Positions 10,243 to 22,323 of a stretch of DNA of 64,000 nt are shown here, piece by piece (positions within the stretch are counted from its first letter, which is position 1; each line of letters opens with the position of its first letter). Under the pieces are notes generated by a model that made no database searches, was not told where the DNA came from, and worked only from the letters and a program-made list of their open reading frames with translations. Both the position numbers and the translations under genes were made by a program. Source of the DNA: Puccinia triticina (lineage: Eukaryota > Basidiomycota > Pucciniomycetes > Pucciniales > Pucciniaceae); assembly GCF_026914185.1 (NCBI RefSeq), contig NC_070564.1, forward strand, positions 5,890,001 to 5,954,000, written 5' to 3'.

Positions 10243-12166
10243 CTAGCCGTCCATGTGCCTGGACGAAATCGAGGGAGAGTCGCCGCCATCGAGCTCTGTG
10301 AGCTTGCAGAATGGAACTTCCGCTGAGATAGAGAACCGATGGCGGGGGAACCAGCTCCGATTCCCCAACTGCCAGTTCAAGCGCAAGTTGGCTGAGAAGT
10401 CGGGTTTGCTCTGAGTCCTCAGATCCAGAACGACGGCGAATGCAAAACTGTAAATGATCCCGTCTCCAGCTAGATCGGAGCGCAACGGACAGTCAGCGGA
10501 CAGGATTCAAGCAGTGCATGCATGCGAGGGGCTGCTCTTACCGCGACTTTCTGACAATGAAATCGTGAGCTTGGACGTGGCAACTCCAGCTGCCGTGAGG
10601 CTGGAGTTGGATGCGGATTTGATCTCCATCGACCTTTCCAAACCAAGATTAGCGCTCACATTTGCAGCAACCGGCGTAGCAGTCCCCACCATCAGATTTA
10701 TATTCCTTTTGGCATTCGAGACAAGGTCGCACGAAGGGCCTGTTGACCAGCGTTGATTCGGGTTAGGGAATATATTCTACATATTCATGCGGCCATTCAG
10801 CTAATCTCCAGCGGCTTGGGTTCCTGCCACAGACTTACCAGGATGACAGGATGTTGTTTACTCCCAGCTATGGGTAGGAATGTCATCGAAATCTCTGCCG
10901 TACGAAAACGGTCTTGGCTGGGTTGAAAGACGACGTTGAACGCAATAAAACAGCGGCTGGAAGACTCTCGGTAGCTGCATCATTGCGGGGCCTCAGTCTT
11001 GTCTCTGCGCAATCAAGATCATAATGCTATATTCTACTGACAGGGTGTGTGTTCGAGTGAGAATTACCCGCGCACCACTGAGCTCAATATCCCGAATGAC
11101 GCTGAAAGGAAATTGTTGTTCCTCCGAAGCTTCATCTGGAACGTTTTGAATGGGTATTTCTGGGACATCGTGTATCTCCCCTTTCAAAGAACTGGGGCTA
11201 AGGGGCTCGTCATGAGGCGAAAATTGCGAAGAGTAGGCGGGTACGGGGGTGCCTGGAGGGGAACGCAATACCATGGGTTGGGTTGGCACTGGAGAAAATC
11301 TCAATGGTGGTGGCGGGCTTCTCAAAAGTTGAACTCTGGTAATTTCATAAAAATCGGTATATGGGCTTTTGGGTGAGTTCACTAAGTAGGAGGGACTCAT
11401 GCGGAGCTCGTGTTAGGGATCCCTTCAAAAAAAAAAAAAAAAAAAATTAAACAAAAGAAAAAACGATATACCTGGTCTGTCGAATCCTTTCGACTGCTTC
11501 AGCAAGGTTTGAACACGAGAATCTTCTGTGAGTAGAAAGATATAAACAGTTAGAATGCTTGCCCTGATACTTCTACCAGGAAGGACCAAGTGAGATGCTT
11601 GCCGAGACGAAGGAGTAGTCTGCCGACCGGGTCCGCGCCCATCAAGATCACCACACCCGCAAGAAGCGCAGAGGCATCAGCAGCAGTAAGAAAACGGAGA
11701 AATCGACCAGGATTTTGTTTGTCAGGGTCGGGCAAAGACAACTCGTGTAGCTGGCGCTCGTTGAGAAGCTCGTGAAAAGCGAGTTTGCGGAGGATCGAGT
11801 CTAGTCGGCGATCTTGCTCCAGAAAGAGTAGAACCTGATCATAATTTTTGAACGCCTCCGCCAGGGATAGTTGCACTAGACGGGAAACGCCAAGGTTAAC
11901 TATGTCGGAAGACTGGGCATGATGCACATTAGTTGCCCACCAGCAAGGGGATCCTGCGGATTTTTGCGTCTTTGGGGACTCCCGTCTACGTAGGTTGAAA
12001 AATACAAAATGTTAGACTTTTTTGCGATGCAACCAATGGAATTATGTGAGCCCATCCTGGTCATATGTGGCTCACTAAAGTTTTCCGGGGTCAGGGTTGG
12101 AAAGTCCCATGGATCGCCGGTCTCCGCTTCCGGGTATGTCTCGCGGGTTTGGTCTGCAGGGGCCAT
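10243..12166 (-). CDS. Conserved-looking protein of unknown function, seven exons
   Basis: I assembled exons 12166-12076, 11899-11577, 11496-11472, 11381-11042, 10974-10839, 10776-10542 and 10469-10243 on the minus strand. They join in phase to 458 aa ending at TAG 10243-10245. The product starts with an acidic segment (MAPADQTRETYPEAETGDPW), then a helical region (SLAEAFKNYDQVLLFLEQDRR) and a Pro/Ser-rich segment (LLRSPPPPLRFSPVP). Last comes a beta-rich C-terminal part (RCFIAFNVVFQPSQDRFRTA, NQRWSTGPSCDLVSNAKRN, GDGIIYSFAFAVVLDL). No signal peptide or clear membrane helix. I do not recognise the family. The 25-base exon is the weakest point: a stronger acceptor at 11526 would give a 54-base exon, but that breaks the phase with exon 2. 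Introns are 62-176 bp. Confidence 0.6.
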
Positions 12167-12608
12167 CGACCGTGGTGCGTAGGCTTTGGATGGAAAGATG
12201 AAGTGGAAGTTGGAGGATGCTGGCTGCAAAGTGAAGCAAGAAAGTAAGCACGGGTTAAAACTTGCAGTAGAGACGAATATCAATCAGAGAAAATGGATCC
12301 ATGTGAGCACGTGAAAGCTCAAGCTGGCAATCATGACGGCTTGGTTTTGTATCAAACAGGCACAACGCACTCCGACTGCATCTGCTTGTGCAACATGGTA
12401 GGCCGACTCTGGTAGCGAAGCAACACGGGGAAAGATCCGGACTTACATCCTGATGGAGGCTCGATGACCGGCGTTTTTTTTAAGGAAAGAAACCAATGAA
12501 TGGGGTAGGGTTGTAATGTAACAGACCAAAGTAATCTATCCGAGTAGCAGAGAAGGTGTTAGGTGCGAAAATTTATTGTTGCGAGCGCCTCAAGGTACAG
12601 AGTACTCA

Positions 12609-15091
12609 CGCGAAGATCTTCGTCGGTGCAGAGTTCCGACAAACACTTCTAAAACGGCTCTCTACGATACGGGCGTGATCAGAGCCCGAGTCCTCCTTAG
12701 TGCTCTGTCCTCCATGATGCAGCTCATCAGACTGAGGGGAAACCTGCCCGAGCGCGAAGTACGAAAGCGACGACTTTCAGCCTTGCTGTTTGTTTTTTTT
12801 ATGACCTTATTGAGATGCGATGTATGCTCATGGAGTCTCATGGGCACCCACCCAAAACTTCACCAGGCGCGCTTTGCATGAGGCGAATCGAGGGCAACTC
12901 TTCCCCACTAATAAATTTTGTATCAACAGCAAGTGATCTCGTACCTCTCTCTAGATGGAGCAGATAAACCTGCTCGACACGGAAGTCAATGTTCGCTTCA
13001 ATGCCGAAAGCCGATCCTATGTTGACCTGAATCTGATGGTGCAAAATTTCCCGTGGGAGTCGGACCCAGTCATAGATCCTTGCCAACGAATCACTCTTCA
13101 GGGCATAAAAAAGTAGTAAGTTAATGTAGTCATTAAAGAATAGTAGCTTCATTGGAGCAAACAGCATTACGGCCAAAGAAGTATAAACAAGAAACATAAA
13201 AGATGGGAAACATCAGGAAGAAACCAAAGTCAAAATGAGAAGGGGGAAAATGTATTTGAGAGTGAGATCAGGTATCTTCTTATGGTTCTATTCCTTGAAA
13301 TAGCTTCCAATATTAGACTGAAATGAAGATAAAACAGGAATACAGACGGGAATAGCAACAAGCCTGAAGATGAAAAAAGTCTTAAAGATGATGTTGAAAG
13401 ACAGAAAACCAAGCAAGACAAAAGAAAGAGATTGGACTCGAAGCACCTTCACACCAGTAAATCCTTGCCCCTCCTGAATCTTTTGGATCTAGATTGAACG
13501 TTGAGATCTAATCAAACTTGCCGTAAGGATGTATCAACAGCGATTTGAAGGGGTCTTCTTGTTCAACAGCGTACATACGGCAATGATCTTGAGGTTTCAG
13601 ACTGAAACTTGAAGCCAGTGTGGAATACTCCGCAGTGATCACCTTTCCTCTCAGTAGAAGATGTTCTCTGCCTGCAATTCACTTTCTCAAGAGAAAGCCC
13701 AACCAATTGCCTGGTTTAAATCTTTAACCTCAATTTCCTTGACCCAAAATGTGTTTACAGTACAGGTTTGCAATCTCATTTAGTACAACTCTTCCTAATC
13801 CATTTGAATATGTTTATACATTGTAGAGAAAGAAGACCATCGGAAACAGCAGACCATGGGTAAGGGGAACCGTCTAAGAGCATCGGGCGACATGTTATAG
13901 ACATAAAAACCCTAGAATCTTTTGAAAAATGGTAGAGAAGGCGGAAAATGGAAGAGAACAAATCTACACGAGATCATCGAGCAATCAGTAAATATCTAAC
14001 TATTTTTGGGCATCATAGAACGGAATTTGCCTGCATACCTATTTCGCAGGCGACCATATTATTTTACAAGTGTGTTCTGGCAAGCACTGAAGATGATCCA
14101 AGTAAAAACTTCAAATAGTAGGAGATGATACATTTGATCCCTTTATGGACCAGCCAGTTGAATACATTTCGGGTCTGCTTTTGCTGAGCAGAGGTAATGG
14201 GTTGGGGATAACTTTTGTGTTCGCGACCGTTGTCGTTCTTCTCGAATTGAATAACCTTCGGCTTGATGACCCGGAAAGTTGCGAATACTATCGACTAACC
14301 ACTTGATTGCAACGACAAGAAAACCAAACGACATCAAACAGATTGAAAGCCTCCAATGTGGTCCCAGAGTCACACTTCGCCACCTTTCCGCGCTGATGCT
14401 GTCGACGGGAGCCATTATCATTAATTCTAATCATCTGGTTTTCATCACACGAAGAGGCTCGGCATACCAGTATATCTGAGTCAAACTCATGTCTTGAGAG
14501 CCGCCAATGAGCATGATGCCTTGTCTGGAGCGTCAACGGGAAAACGGTTTGAAAGCGTGATTTTGAGTAGTTTTTTGAGGCACTGGATGAAGAGTTGATT
14601 GAAAGATATTTTTACTCCTATTTGATTGGATCTTGAATAGGGTGGGTATAACCAGTTTAAGATATTGGACGACAGCCTGTGTCGCACCAGCTTAAAGGTA
14701 GAGATACTTCGTTGGAGGATCTAGTTCTTTGGTCCAGTCAAGACTGCCAACTCGTTGTAATGCTGGAGTAGAGGTTTCCGGGACGTTGTCAATGACATCG
14801 TCTAGTTTCAACAGCGCCGAGGCAGAGGGAGATGGGGTGAAATTGATCTAGCAGGAGAATTCTGTTGACTCGGGTGTCTTGGAACTGGACGAGTCGGCGC
14901 CTGTCGACCGAAAGTGGAAACTCTGGCCTGGGGTTAGCAACTCAGGTTACAAAGTACTCGTCACAGCCAGCTACGACTGTATGGCTAGATGGATCATGAG
15001 GTGGCCCATGCTGAGGACCCTTAGACATGGTTGCAGCTGTCCCTGGCCGAGGTTGACTATCTAAAACCTGAACGATCGCCTTTAATGCCAT
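12609..15091 (-). CDS. Probable multi-exon gene of unknown function, structure unresolved
   Basis: Several minus-strand segments look coding and are flanked by splice sites. 15091-14951 starts with ATG (MALKAIVQVLDSQPRPGTAA). 14847-14708 contains ALLKLDDVIDNVPETSTPAL. 14524-14468 contains IMLIGGSQDMSLTQIYW. About 14400-14060 contains GTTLEAFNLFDVVWFSC and NVFNWLVHKGIKC. About 13650-13522 contains ITAEYSTLASSFSLKPQ and ends at a possible GC donor. 13473-13447 is a small exon. 13095-12945 contains SLARIYDWVRLPREILHHQI. About 12730-12609 ends at TGA. The first three join in phase (introns 103 and 183 bp); later joins are ambiguous. I do not recognise the product. It could be two genes. It lies head to tail with the 10243-12166 gene. 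Confidence 0.4.
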
Positions 15092-16380
15092 CAGGTTGGT
15101 TCAACTCCATCGAGCCGACACGCAAGGCATTCATGGTTGTTCAACACTCAGGGGTTGCTGCGGTAACCACCACGTCAATGGGATTCGGGAACGAAATAGG
15201 CAAAAAGAGTCAAGCAACAAATAGTTCAGAAGGTCTCGAAACAAACTCCAGAGATACAACTTGATCAGCATCAAATATCTATTAAAGGAAAAAGAGTGCA
15301 CAACAAAAAGACGGCCGCCATGACCAAGGATGTGTAGTGATATGTAGACTCCAAAACAACAGATAATGATGCATATTTATCACTGATAGACTTCAATTAA
15401 ACCCAGTGGTCTGGTAGCAGTATGCATTCGTAATCCCCTTTCTAAGTTGATCACAATAGAACTTTACGGACCATGACCCTATCCTCCTGCAATCCTTTTC
15501 GATTCGATTCATCATCACGCCATGGTGGGGGTCTTTACTCGCGGCCTGCCTGACCACGCGGCCTTGAGACTCAGTCTCAAGAGCCGAGAATCACCTTGGC
15601 CATCTGAACATGTGCATGCATTTGATGACTAATGGCTCTACTTGACCCGAATTAAAGGATTCCAGGAACCCGCATAAAATATTACAAGTTACCTGCGAGT
15701 GTAGTTGACGTCACACCAGCTAAGCACCACATATTTATGTGCGCTGCATTTTACTCAAATTACTTAAACAAGCACAACAACACCGAAAAGACAAGTTTCT
15801 CAGCTGGGTACCGGTGACGCAGTGAGTATTGACGTAACCGGAACCAGTGAGTCCTTTACCCATACTCAACTTCAGCTCCGAAGCAAGGCGACATTTACTA
15901 ATTCTACAGAGACTCTGCGATGACCTACCAACATCCGAGCGTACCGCACATTGAGATCGAAATTTTCATCCTGGCCGGCGGCCTCAAGCGACAACGGGGG
16001 AAAACGTTTCCAACTCTAGCCCAAACATTGTGCGCCGATTTTCAGCGCTATATATTTAGATCAAATTAACGGTCAACATCATCAGACACTGAGGGAACTG
16101 CTCATACGTATTTTTACCGCCGAGGCCCACGATCAGGACCGAGCATATTGCAGTACTCGGCGGGCAAAATATGCCCAGCAACTTCTCGGACAAGACTGTG
16201 AGAGCGGTTGCTTTCTGCAGTGAGACCCAAACAAAGAAGATGGCTGTTGACTTGCTTAAAAAAATATTCCAAAAGTCTCTTGAGTGAAATTTAATTGGTA
16301 TCATGTTGTTTGAGAGTGTTAAACGGCTAGCCCATAGATGTGAGTGGATGGTGAGCTATGGTCTCTCAATTTACATTGAA
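15092..16380. other. Intergenic, no supported gene
   Basis: About 1.3 kb without a convincing gene. A short open frame on + begins with ATG near 15,920 (49 codons), and a minus-strand frame covers 16,056-16,304; neither has splice context or recognisable composition. Confidence 0.35.
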
Positions 16381-16512
16381 CTATGTGAAAAGATAACTTT
16401 GAGAGATGTGAGATGGTTGAAACCACAACCTCAAATACTGAATTGAACCCCCAACCTCAACTTTCAGGAGTGATGCTCTAACCATTGACACCACCCGCAA
16501 GTGGGTGTGGTT
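16380..16512 (-). repeat. tRNA-like sequence, possible SINE head
   Basis: Read on the minus strand, the segment has an A-box-like GTCAATGGTTAGAGCA followed about 45 bases later by a B-box-like GGTTCAATTC. Between them is CTGAAAG, the anticodon-loop form of a Phe tRNA. The acceptor stem does not pair, so it is not an intact tRNA gene. It lies at the left edge of the RecQ/DUF6589 unit. Confidence 0.4.
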
Positions 16513-16531
16513 TTCTCCACAGCCACACCCA
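16502..16531. repeat. Hairpin, 8-bp arms
   Basis: GGGTGTGG is inverted as CCACACCC about 12 bases downstream, a small stem-loop next to the tRNA-like segment and immediately before a copy of the AACTTAACTAAG motif at 16,534. Confidence 0.5.
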
Positions 16532-17161
16532 GTCAAACTTAACTAAGCCCCTCATCCCCGCAGCGGCCGGGGGGCACCCAATTGGCCTGGGAGAGATGCA
16601 TAGCATCGAGATCTCTCCCGCAGGGAGAGGACTTAGGAATTATCAGCACATTTGGCCTGAGAGAATCTGCAAGCTTTGGTGGTGGACATGTTCATCACCA
16701 CCTGCAGAACTCAGTTTTTGACAAGTTCATTTTTTGTCTGTATCATCAAAAGCTTGTATTTTTCTTAACCAAACTGTGTTTTCAAAATTGCGGCAATCCA
16801 TCCCCCCAAGCCAGAAAAAAACATACAAAGTTTGATTTGCTTTGCCGCTTACTGGCAAAGCCATGGGTTATTCCCGTGCTTCTTTTTTTCAAAGTCACTA
16901 TCTTTTTTTTGACGTTTCCGACTTTATGCTCAACCGCTCTTCTTTTTTTTGACCCTCCTTGCTTGATCTCTCTCTCTCTCTCAACCCGTTGCATACATAT
17001 TACAAACAACGCATACACACTGCTAATCACTCCAATCATCCGGAAACCAACTGCTCCAGTCATCCCAGAACCAACTCATCGGATCCTCCAAAAGATGAAG
17101 CATCCAATTCAATCACAAGAAAAACAAACGAACCAAACTATCAAAACTCAAGGTGGTGGAG

Positions 17162-20010
17162 ATGAATCTTAATCCAAAAAAAATTCTCACTTCCTTTCTA
17201 ACAAACAATAACGAGAACATTGCTTTCCAGTGTCAATACTGGCGTACCAAAAGGGGATGGGATTCCACTTTGAAGCTATTAGAAACAATACATGTTTTTG
17301 TTTGCCACAAAAATCCTGGGAAGGCTCAATGGAAAAAGTTTATACTTGATGAGGTAATTTCTTTTTCAAATTTCAAATAATGCTTTATTATTTGCTGACT
17401 TCTTCTCTTGATTGTTTGAATCATCAGGCATTGAAGATTGTGACATCACAAAAACCGCCGAGTGGAGCTTACCCGGAAGGCGGATGCCACAACACAAAAG
17501 CCGTTACTGAAGGGCTTTTTACGCCTGAGTCAAAGACACAAAGAGACCACAAACTTGTCACAGACCACATGCCGTTCCTATTTGGACTGATCTACAGCAA
17601 GCTGGTGACTCAACCAGGCACCGCCACTGATCCGGAGCTTGAAGATGATGAAGACAAGCTGAATGATGTGAAAAATCCCACCCCTCCCACTGATTTGGAT
17701 GGAAATGGACTCAGTTTGAATGTTGAGTTTGATGTTGACTTACCCTATGATCACAATAAATGAGCTTACATGGTATTGTTCTCAATTTCTCATTCTTTTT
17801 TTGTTTTTTGCAATAACCAACTGATTGTTTCTATTTTTCTGCAAATAGGTTGCAAAGACAATCTGCTCAATGGTTGCGTTTGTTAAAAACCGCAGAAACA
17901 ATGGTCATCAACTGGCGAATTCCTTGACCTTCCTCGCATGCGGGGTCACTGACCGGGTCAATATATTTTTAAACTATATTGGATTGTCTTCCTCTTGAAA
18001 AACAGCTCATCACGCGCTGAACACCCTAAGCCAAAGATCTTGCCTTTGAATCTCTAACAAACTTTCCAAGCCAATAGCCAAGACTTTGTGATCTTTTTTA
18101 TGTTTTGACAACCTTGATTTCAAACAGAGGACCCACACAAAATCCATTGGCCAGTCTAGTCGCATGTTCCATGGGAAATGGGGTTATATCCACCACCCCA
18201 ACCCAAAACTAGTCTCATCAATATCATCCTCCAAGCTCACTGTTGAAAGTTATCAACAGGCAATGACAAATGCAAGTCACTTCAATGTCCACTCTTGAAT
18301 GCTGCTACCAAAACCCAAGGGGGAAGTACAGTGGAAGTATGTTATAAAAAGTCAAATTTCTTCAGCTCTTCTCGAAAATCTGGCGACCCCGTCTGCCTCC
18401 TATGTATCAATCAATACGACTCCACCGGTTGTTGACCAAATTTCTAATGACACCCCTGATATAACGATGTTGAAGCTCATGATTGTGTCGGACAACTCGG
18501 CGCAAGGAGTTGGCGAGGTTTTTGAAGCCATAGTTGACCAGTCATCAAAGACATCTATGTCAGATTTTGCGTCTTGGGTTCAAGTCATTGATGGCGACTT
18601 AGCTACCTGTACAAATCTTACAACTCTACGAACGCAGCAAATACCAAGCCGCCACAAAGAAGAAAGCCTGATTAATGTTGCAACAATCCTAGGTGGCGCA
18701 CATACACTGTGGAACATTGGTCAGGCCATCTACTCCAAGCACATCGGCAATATCTCAGACTCTCGCGACTCTGGGGCATGGCGATTTCTTGATGGGTTAG
18801 GCATACTGTCAAAGAACATGGGAGACAAAAAAGACTTCACTAAAATGATTCAAAACATTGAGAAGATTCAGACAGCAAGCTTGGTGCACTGTCTCATGTG
18901 AGCAACCAAGCCTTTTGGTCTTCCTTTGTTTCCGAATTTTTCCGCTTAGTTTTTCTGACCCGTTGATCCAGTTCACAGGGTGGTTATGGGAATCAAAGAG
19001 AAGCATCTCACTGAAGAGCTCCCAAAAATCTCTAGTGCGAGGATGAAAGAAGTCATTGATCAAACTTACAAGTGGTTTTTCTCAATTGAGGCTAAACACA
19101 ATGCAAAGCTTCACAGCTCGCCAAAGCTCTCAAACTTGATCTTAAGACTTTCTGATTTTGCGACCGTTGTCGAGGGGAACTCAGCAATGAAAGCAGGAGA
19201 TATTGGCCGAATTATGAATGTTTGGAAGCAATGGGCTGTCTTTGCCCAAGGAATCAAAAAACTTACCAACTACTCAATCCAACTCCCCCGGATGATCAAC
19301 CTTCTGAACAAGTTTTTGCCCCCAGGACTCGGAAAGGTGACCAAACACTCTATGTTTGTAGCCCCCAATTGTAAATAGAAACATTTCATTGCCCAGGATC
19401 ACTACCTTGAAAACCAGAATTATTGGTTGAAGCACTTCTTCAACAACACCGGTCAAGGTGCTAATATTGATTGACTCAAGGATATTTATTCTCCAAATGG
19501 CCCTTTAGTGAGTATTTTCATATTGTATTAATCATTGATCAAGTAATTGAAGTAGTCACTTTTTTCCTCTGTAGCTTCGGGATTTGATTGGCACGTTAAT
19601 AACAGACTGTGAAAAGGACATGATTGCACAATCACACCACAATTGGATCAATCTAGTATTGCTAAACAATTGCATGCAAATGTGTTGGCAAAACAATGTT
19701 TGCCACATTTCTACTAAGCTCGACGAACAAATCCCCAAAGAAGTTGGTGATTTTTATGCAATAGGAATTGAAAATGAAAACTTTATTTATGCAGAAGGGA
19801 AAAACCCTGAACAAACTCCAACCTCCACCAATGAAGAAATGGAGTTGCCAAGTCAAGAATCAACTAGAAAATGCAGCAAATAATTACGAATCTGATGTCA
19901 GCACAGAAGGTGATGTGGAACCCAAGGAAACAGCAAACAAACTCGAAAGCAGCGAAGAGGAAGAAGAAAGCAGCAACAACAATGACAAGGAAAAAAGTGG
20001 GGGAGATTAA
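17162..20010 (+). pseudogene. DUF6589-family protein, broken by several TGA codons
   Basis: Segments resemble the DUF6589 proteins that are abundant in basidiomycetes, rusts among them (from memory). Exon 1 is 17162-17353 (QCQYWRTKRGWDSTLKLLET), then 17428 on (QKPPSGAYPEGG), 17849 on (TICSMVAFVKNRRNNG, SLTFLACGVTDRVN), 18131-18901 (MFHGKWGYIHHP, LLPKPKGEVQWKYVIKSQI, GGAHTLWNIGQAI, DSGAWRFLDGLGI) and 18979-19330 plus pieces to 20010 with an acidic tail. In-frame TGA codons interrupt it at 17761, 17996, 18296 and 19472. At each the conserved order continues past the stop, so these are nonsense mutations, not ends. Function is unknown; transposon association is inferred from context. It converges on the RecQ-like gene with 18 bp between the two stops. 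Confidence 0.75.
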
Positions 20011-20028
20011 TCACATAATCCTTTGCCT

Positions 20029-22323
20029 CTAATTATCAGTGTGAGATTTTTTAAGTTCCTCTAGGACAATCTTGTCCGCCTCCCATTTTTTTTTTTTGGA
20101 TTCTAACTTCCTTTTTGCGTCCTCCTCCTTCTTTTCAGCTCGCAGGCGCTTGTTTTCTTCAATTTGGCTTGCACTCGCCCTCGGCTTTTTTATTTGGACT
20201 GTCGCCAATGTTCCTTTGCCGTCTCCAACATTGGATCTTGGGAGTGGCACCACTTTTCTGATTGATCTCGACTGAGCTGATAACACAGGGTTTTTTGTTT
20301 GTGCCAATGTGGGTGGTACCTTTATCTTCAAGTTTTGAATCCTTTCCATTTTGTTGTCAATGTGTTTAGAATACCTTTCTACTTCCTCCATGTACTCCTG
20401 ATAGTCAGGCCCCGCTCGGAAGTCATTGAGGGTTTTTTGTAACATTTCTAACTCTCCATCCACCTGTTCTCCACCAACATGCATAGAAATATCATTCTTA
20501 GTCTTAACATGATCAAAGTCTCTTGCGATAGCATCTGCTTCTGTTGGTCCAAATACTTGGTCTAGTGAAAAAGCTTGTGGTCGACCGTAAGTCTTCATAA
20601 AAAAATGCTTGAAACAGTCGAGCAGTGTATAGTAAACTTTCAGCTCTATTTGTCAGAGGTCCCGCTCTTTTGGCTTTGGGGTGTGTGCGCGCTTCTTCTT
20701 CAGTTTGTTGACAGGAAGCGGACCAGGTACTTCTTTGGGATTCTCTAAGATTGCGTCAAAATTTTGATTGCTAATTTGTGTCATTCAAGCCTTCAATAGT
20801 TGAGCCTGCTCAGGAGTGCAATTGGAACATCTACACATTAAAAAATTTGCAGTGCGGGCTTCTTTGTGGATAAAATTCAGATCATCTTGGTCCATTGGTA
20901 TGTAGCCGTGCCTACAATCAAATCAATCCTAAGCAAGTGTGTTGTAAAAAGTTATAACAATATCTTATTGATCAACTGACAGGTTGTCAATGGACAAAGC
21001 TATGCAAATTCAGACTGGTGTGATAGCAAGGGCGTCCATTTGTGTATCATTTGCCTGCTTGTCAGCTTTCTTGATTGCTTTGGGGGTGTTCAACCCAAAC
21101 TTCCGCTTCGCCTCAACAAATAGAATAGCTAGTCCCGGCTTGCCATCCCACCCACAACAACCAATCATCTGACTTATACACAAGGGATCGCCGCGGCCCA
21201 TATGGATCACCCTCCAAACCCTTTTCCAGTTTTGGCCAAGCCCTAAGGCCATTGTACACGAGATACACGAGAAATCCGCCCGCTCATAGCCAGTGATCGT
21301 ATCCTCCTTGTCCATGTCGCCGGTGCTGGCGTGATATCTTTGAATCAAGGCACTATCCGGATTATATTCCTCACCGGCGGTACCATGCGCTTCATTGACA
21401 ACTTTCATGACTTGAAGTGTTGCGTTTCTGGTACCAGAGTAGATCAATGTAGGTACCATGTCTCTATCTGCAACTTCTCCTTTTCCTGGAAACATCTCCA
21501 GGAGATCTTGCGCTGACTTGAGTGAACACTCCATTGAGAATTGAAGTATTTGAAGCTCAGGCCGGGTCAGTTCAGCTCTGGAGAATGCTATGTTATCCTC
21601 TGGAATCTTGAGGCTTTTGAGGATCTCAGTGACCACAATTGGGCGGCAGGTTGCGGAGAGTAATAGGACTGGAGTGTTCTCAGTAGCCATCATCTGACGG
21701 CCAAGCTCCCCGTACGATGGACGGAATACAGCTCGATCTTGATGTTGCTTGTGTGTGGATGACTTTTTGGCTTCCTTGTTGGCAACAAGGCCCCAGCTGC
21801 ACACCATGTGCGCCTTGTCAACCACAATCAACGCAAGGCAATCTTGGAAGGCTGAATCATGATAAACTTTTGAGAACATGGCATTGTTTAAGAAAACCTC
21901 TGGACTGAGGTAAACAAAGTTGTATTTTCCTTTCTTGATATCAGCGGCGACTTCCTGATTGAAGTTTTGGTTTTTCAGTTTAATGGCGGTGTACCCTGTG
22001 GCGGGTTTCTCTAGGAACTGGTTGTTGCCCAACGCATCAAGCGGATTCAATACAAGGATGACAGCTTTCCTCGATTTGGCGAAAAGATTGTAGTACATCT
22101 CTGAGATACGAGATTTACCGCAACCTGTCCCGGCCATGACAAAGGTGTGCCGTCCTCCAACTAGATTTGCCACCACGTCGACTTGAACAGGCTTTGGAGG
22201 TTTGTTCTCAGGGTAACGTGGCAAGCAGTCGTCCACTATTGCTTGCGTCAAGTTGCTTTCTCCCATGCGGGTCCATCTACTGGCTAACCAAGCCTTTGTT
22301 GACTTGCTTTTTGTTGGTGGCAT
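20029..22323 (-). pseudogene. RecQ-like DEAH helicase, decayed
   Basis: Superfamily 2 helicase of the diverged RecQ type expanded in rusts. From 22323 the frame runs with Walker A (AGTGCGKS), LNPLDALGNNQ, a DEAH-box region reading VVDKAHMVCSWG, LLLSATC and the C-terminal helicase lobe (VIHMGRGDPLCISQMIG). The motif VI region reads GCCGWDG where active relatives have R residues. TGA codons fall at 21010, 20785 and 20653, and coding resumes after each: a Cys-rich block (MCRCSNCTPEQAQLL), then a charged coiled-coil tail to 20029. A probable intron separates 21010 from about 20910. The Glu of the DEAH box is Lys here, so ATP hydrolysis should be lost even without the stops. Convergent with the DUF6589 pseudogene; likely the same mobile unit. 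Confidence 0.8.

Noticed and set aside
11432..11449. Poly-A tract as a retroposon tail
   Set aside because: It lies in a predicted intron of the 10,243-12,166 gene as a pyrimidine tract on the sense strand; no retroposed gene adjoins it.
16380..16512. Functional tRNA-Phe gene
   Set aside because: Boxes A and B are present but the acceptor and anticodon stems do not pair.
16582..17172. 196-codon + frame before the DUF6589 gene
   Set aside because: Low-complexity, hydrophobic TTTCTT-derived translation; it overlaps the real start in another frame and matches no family.
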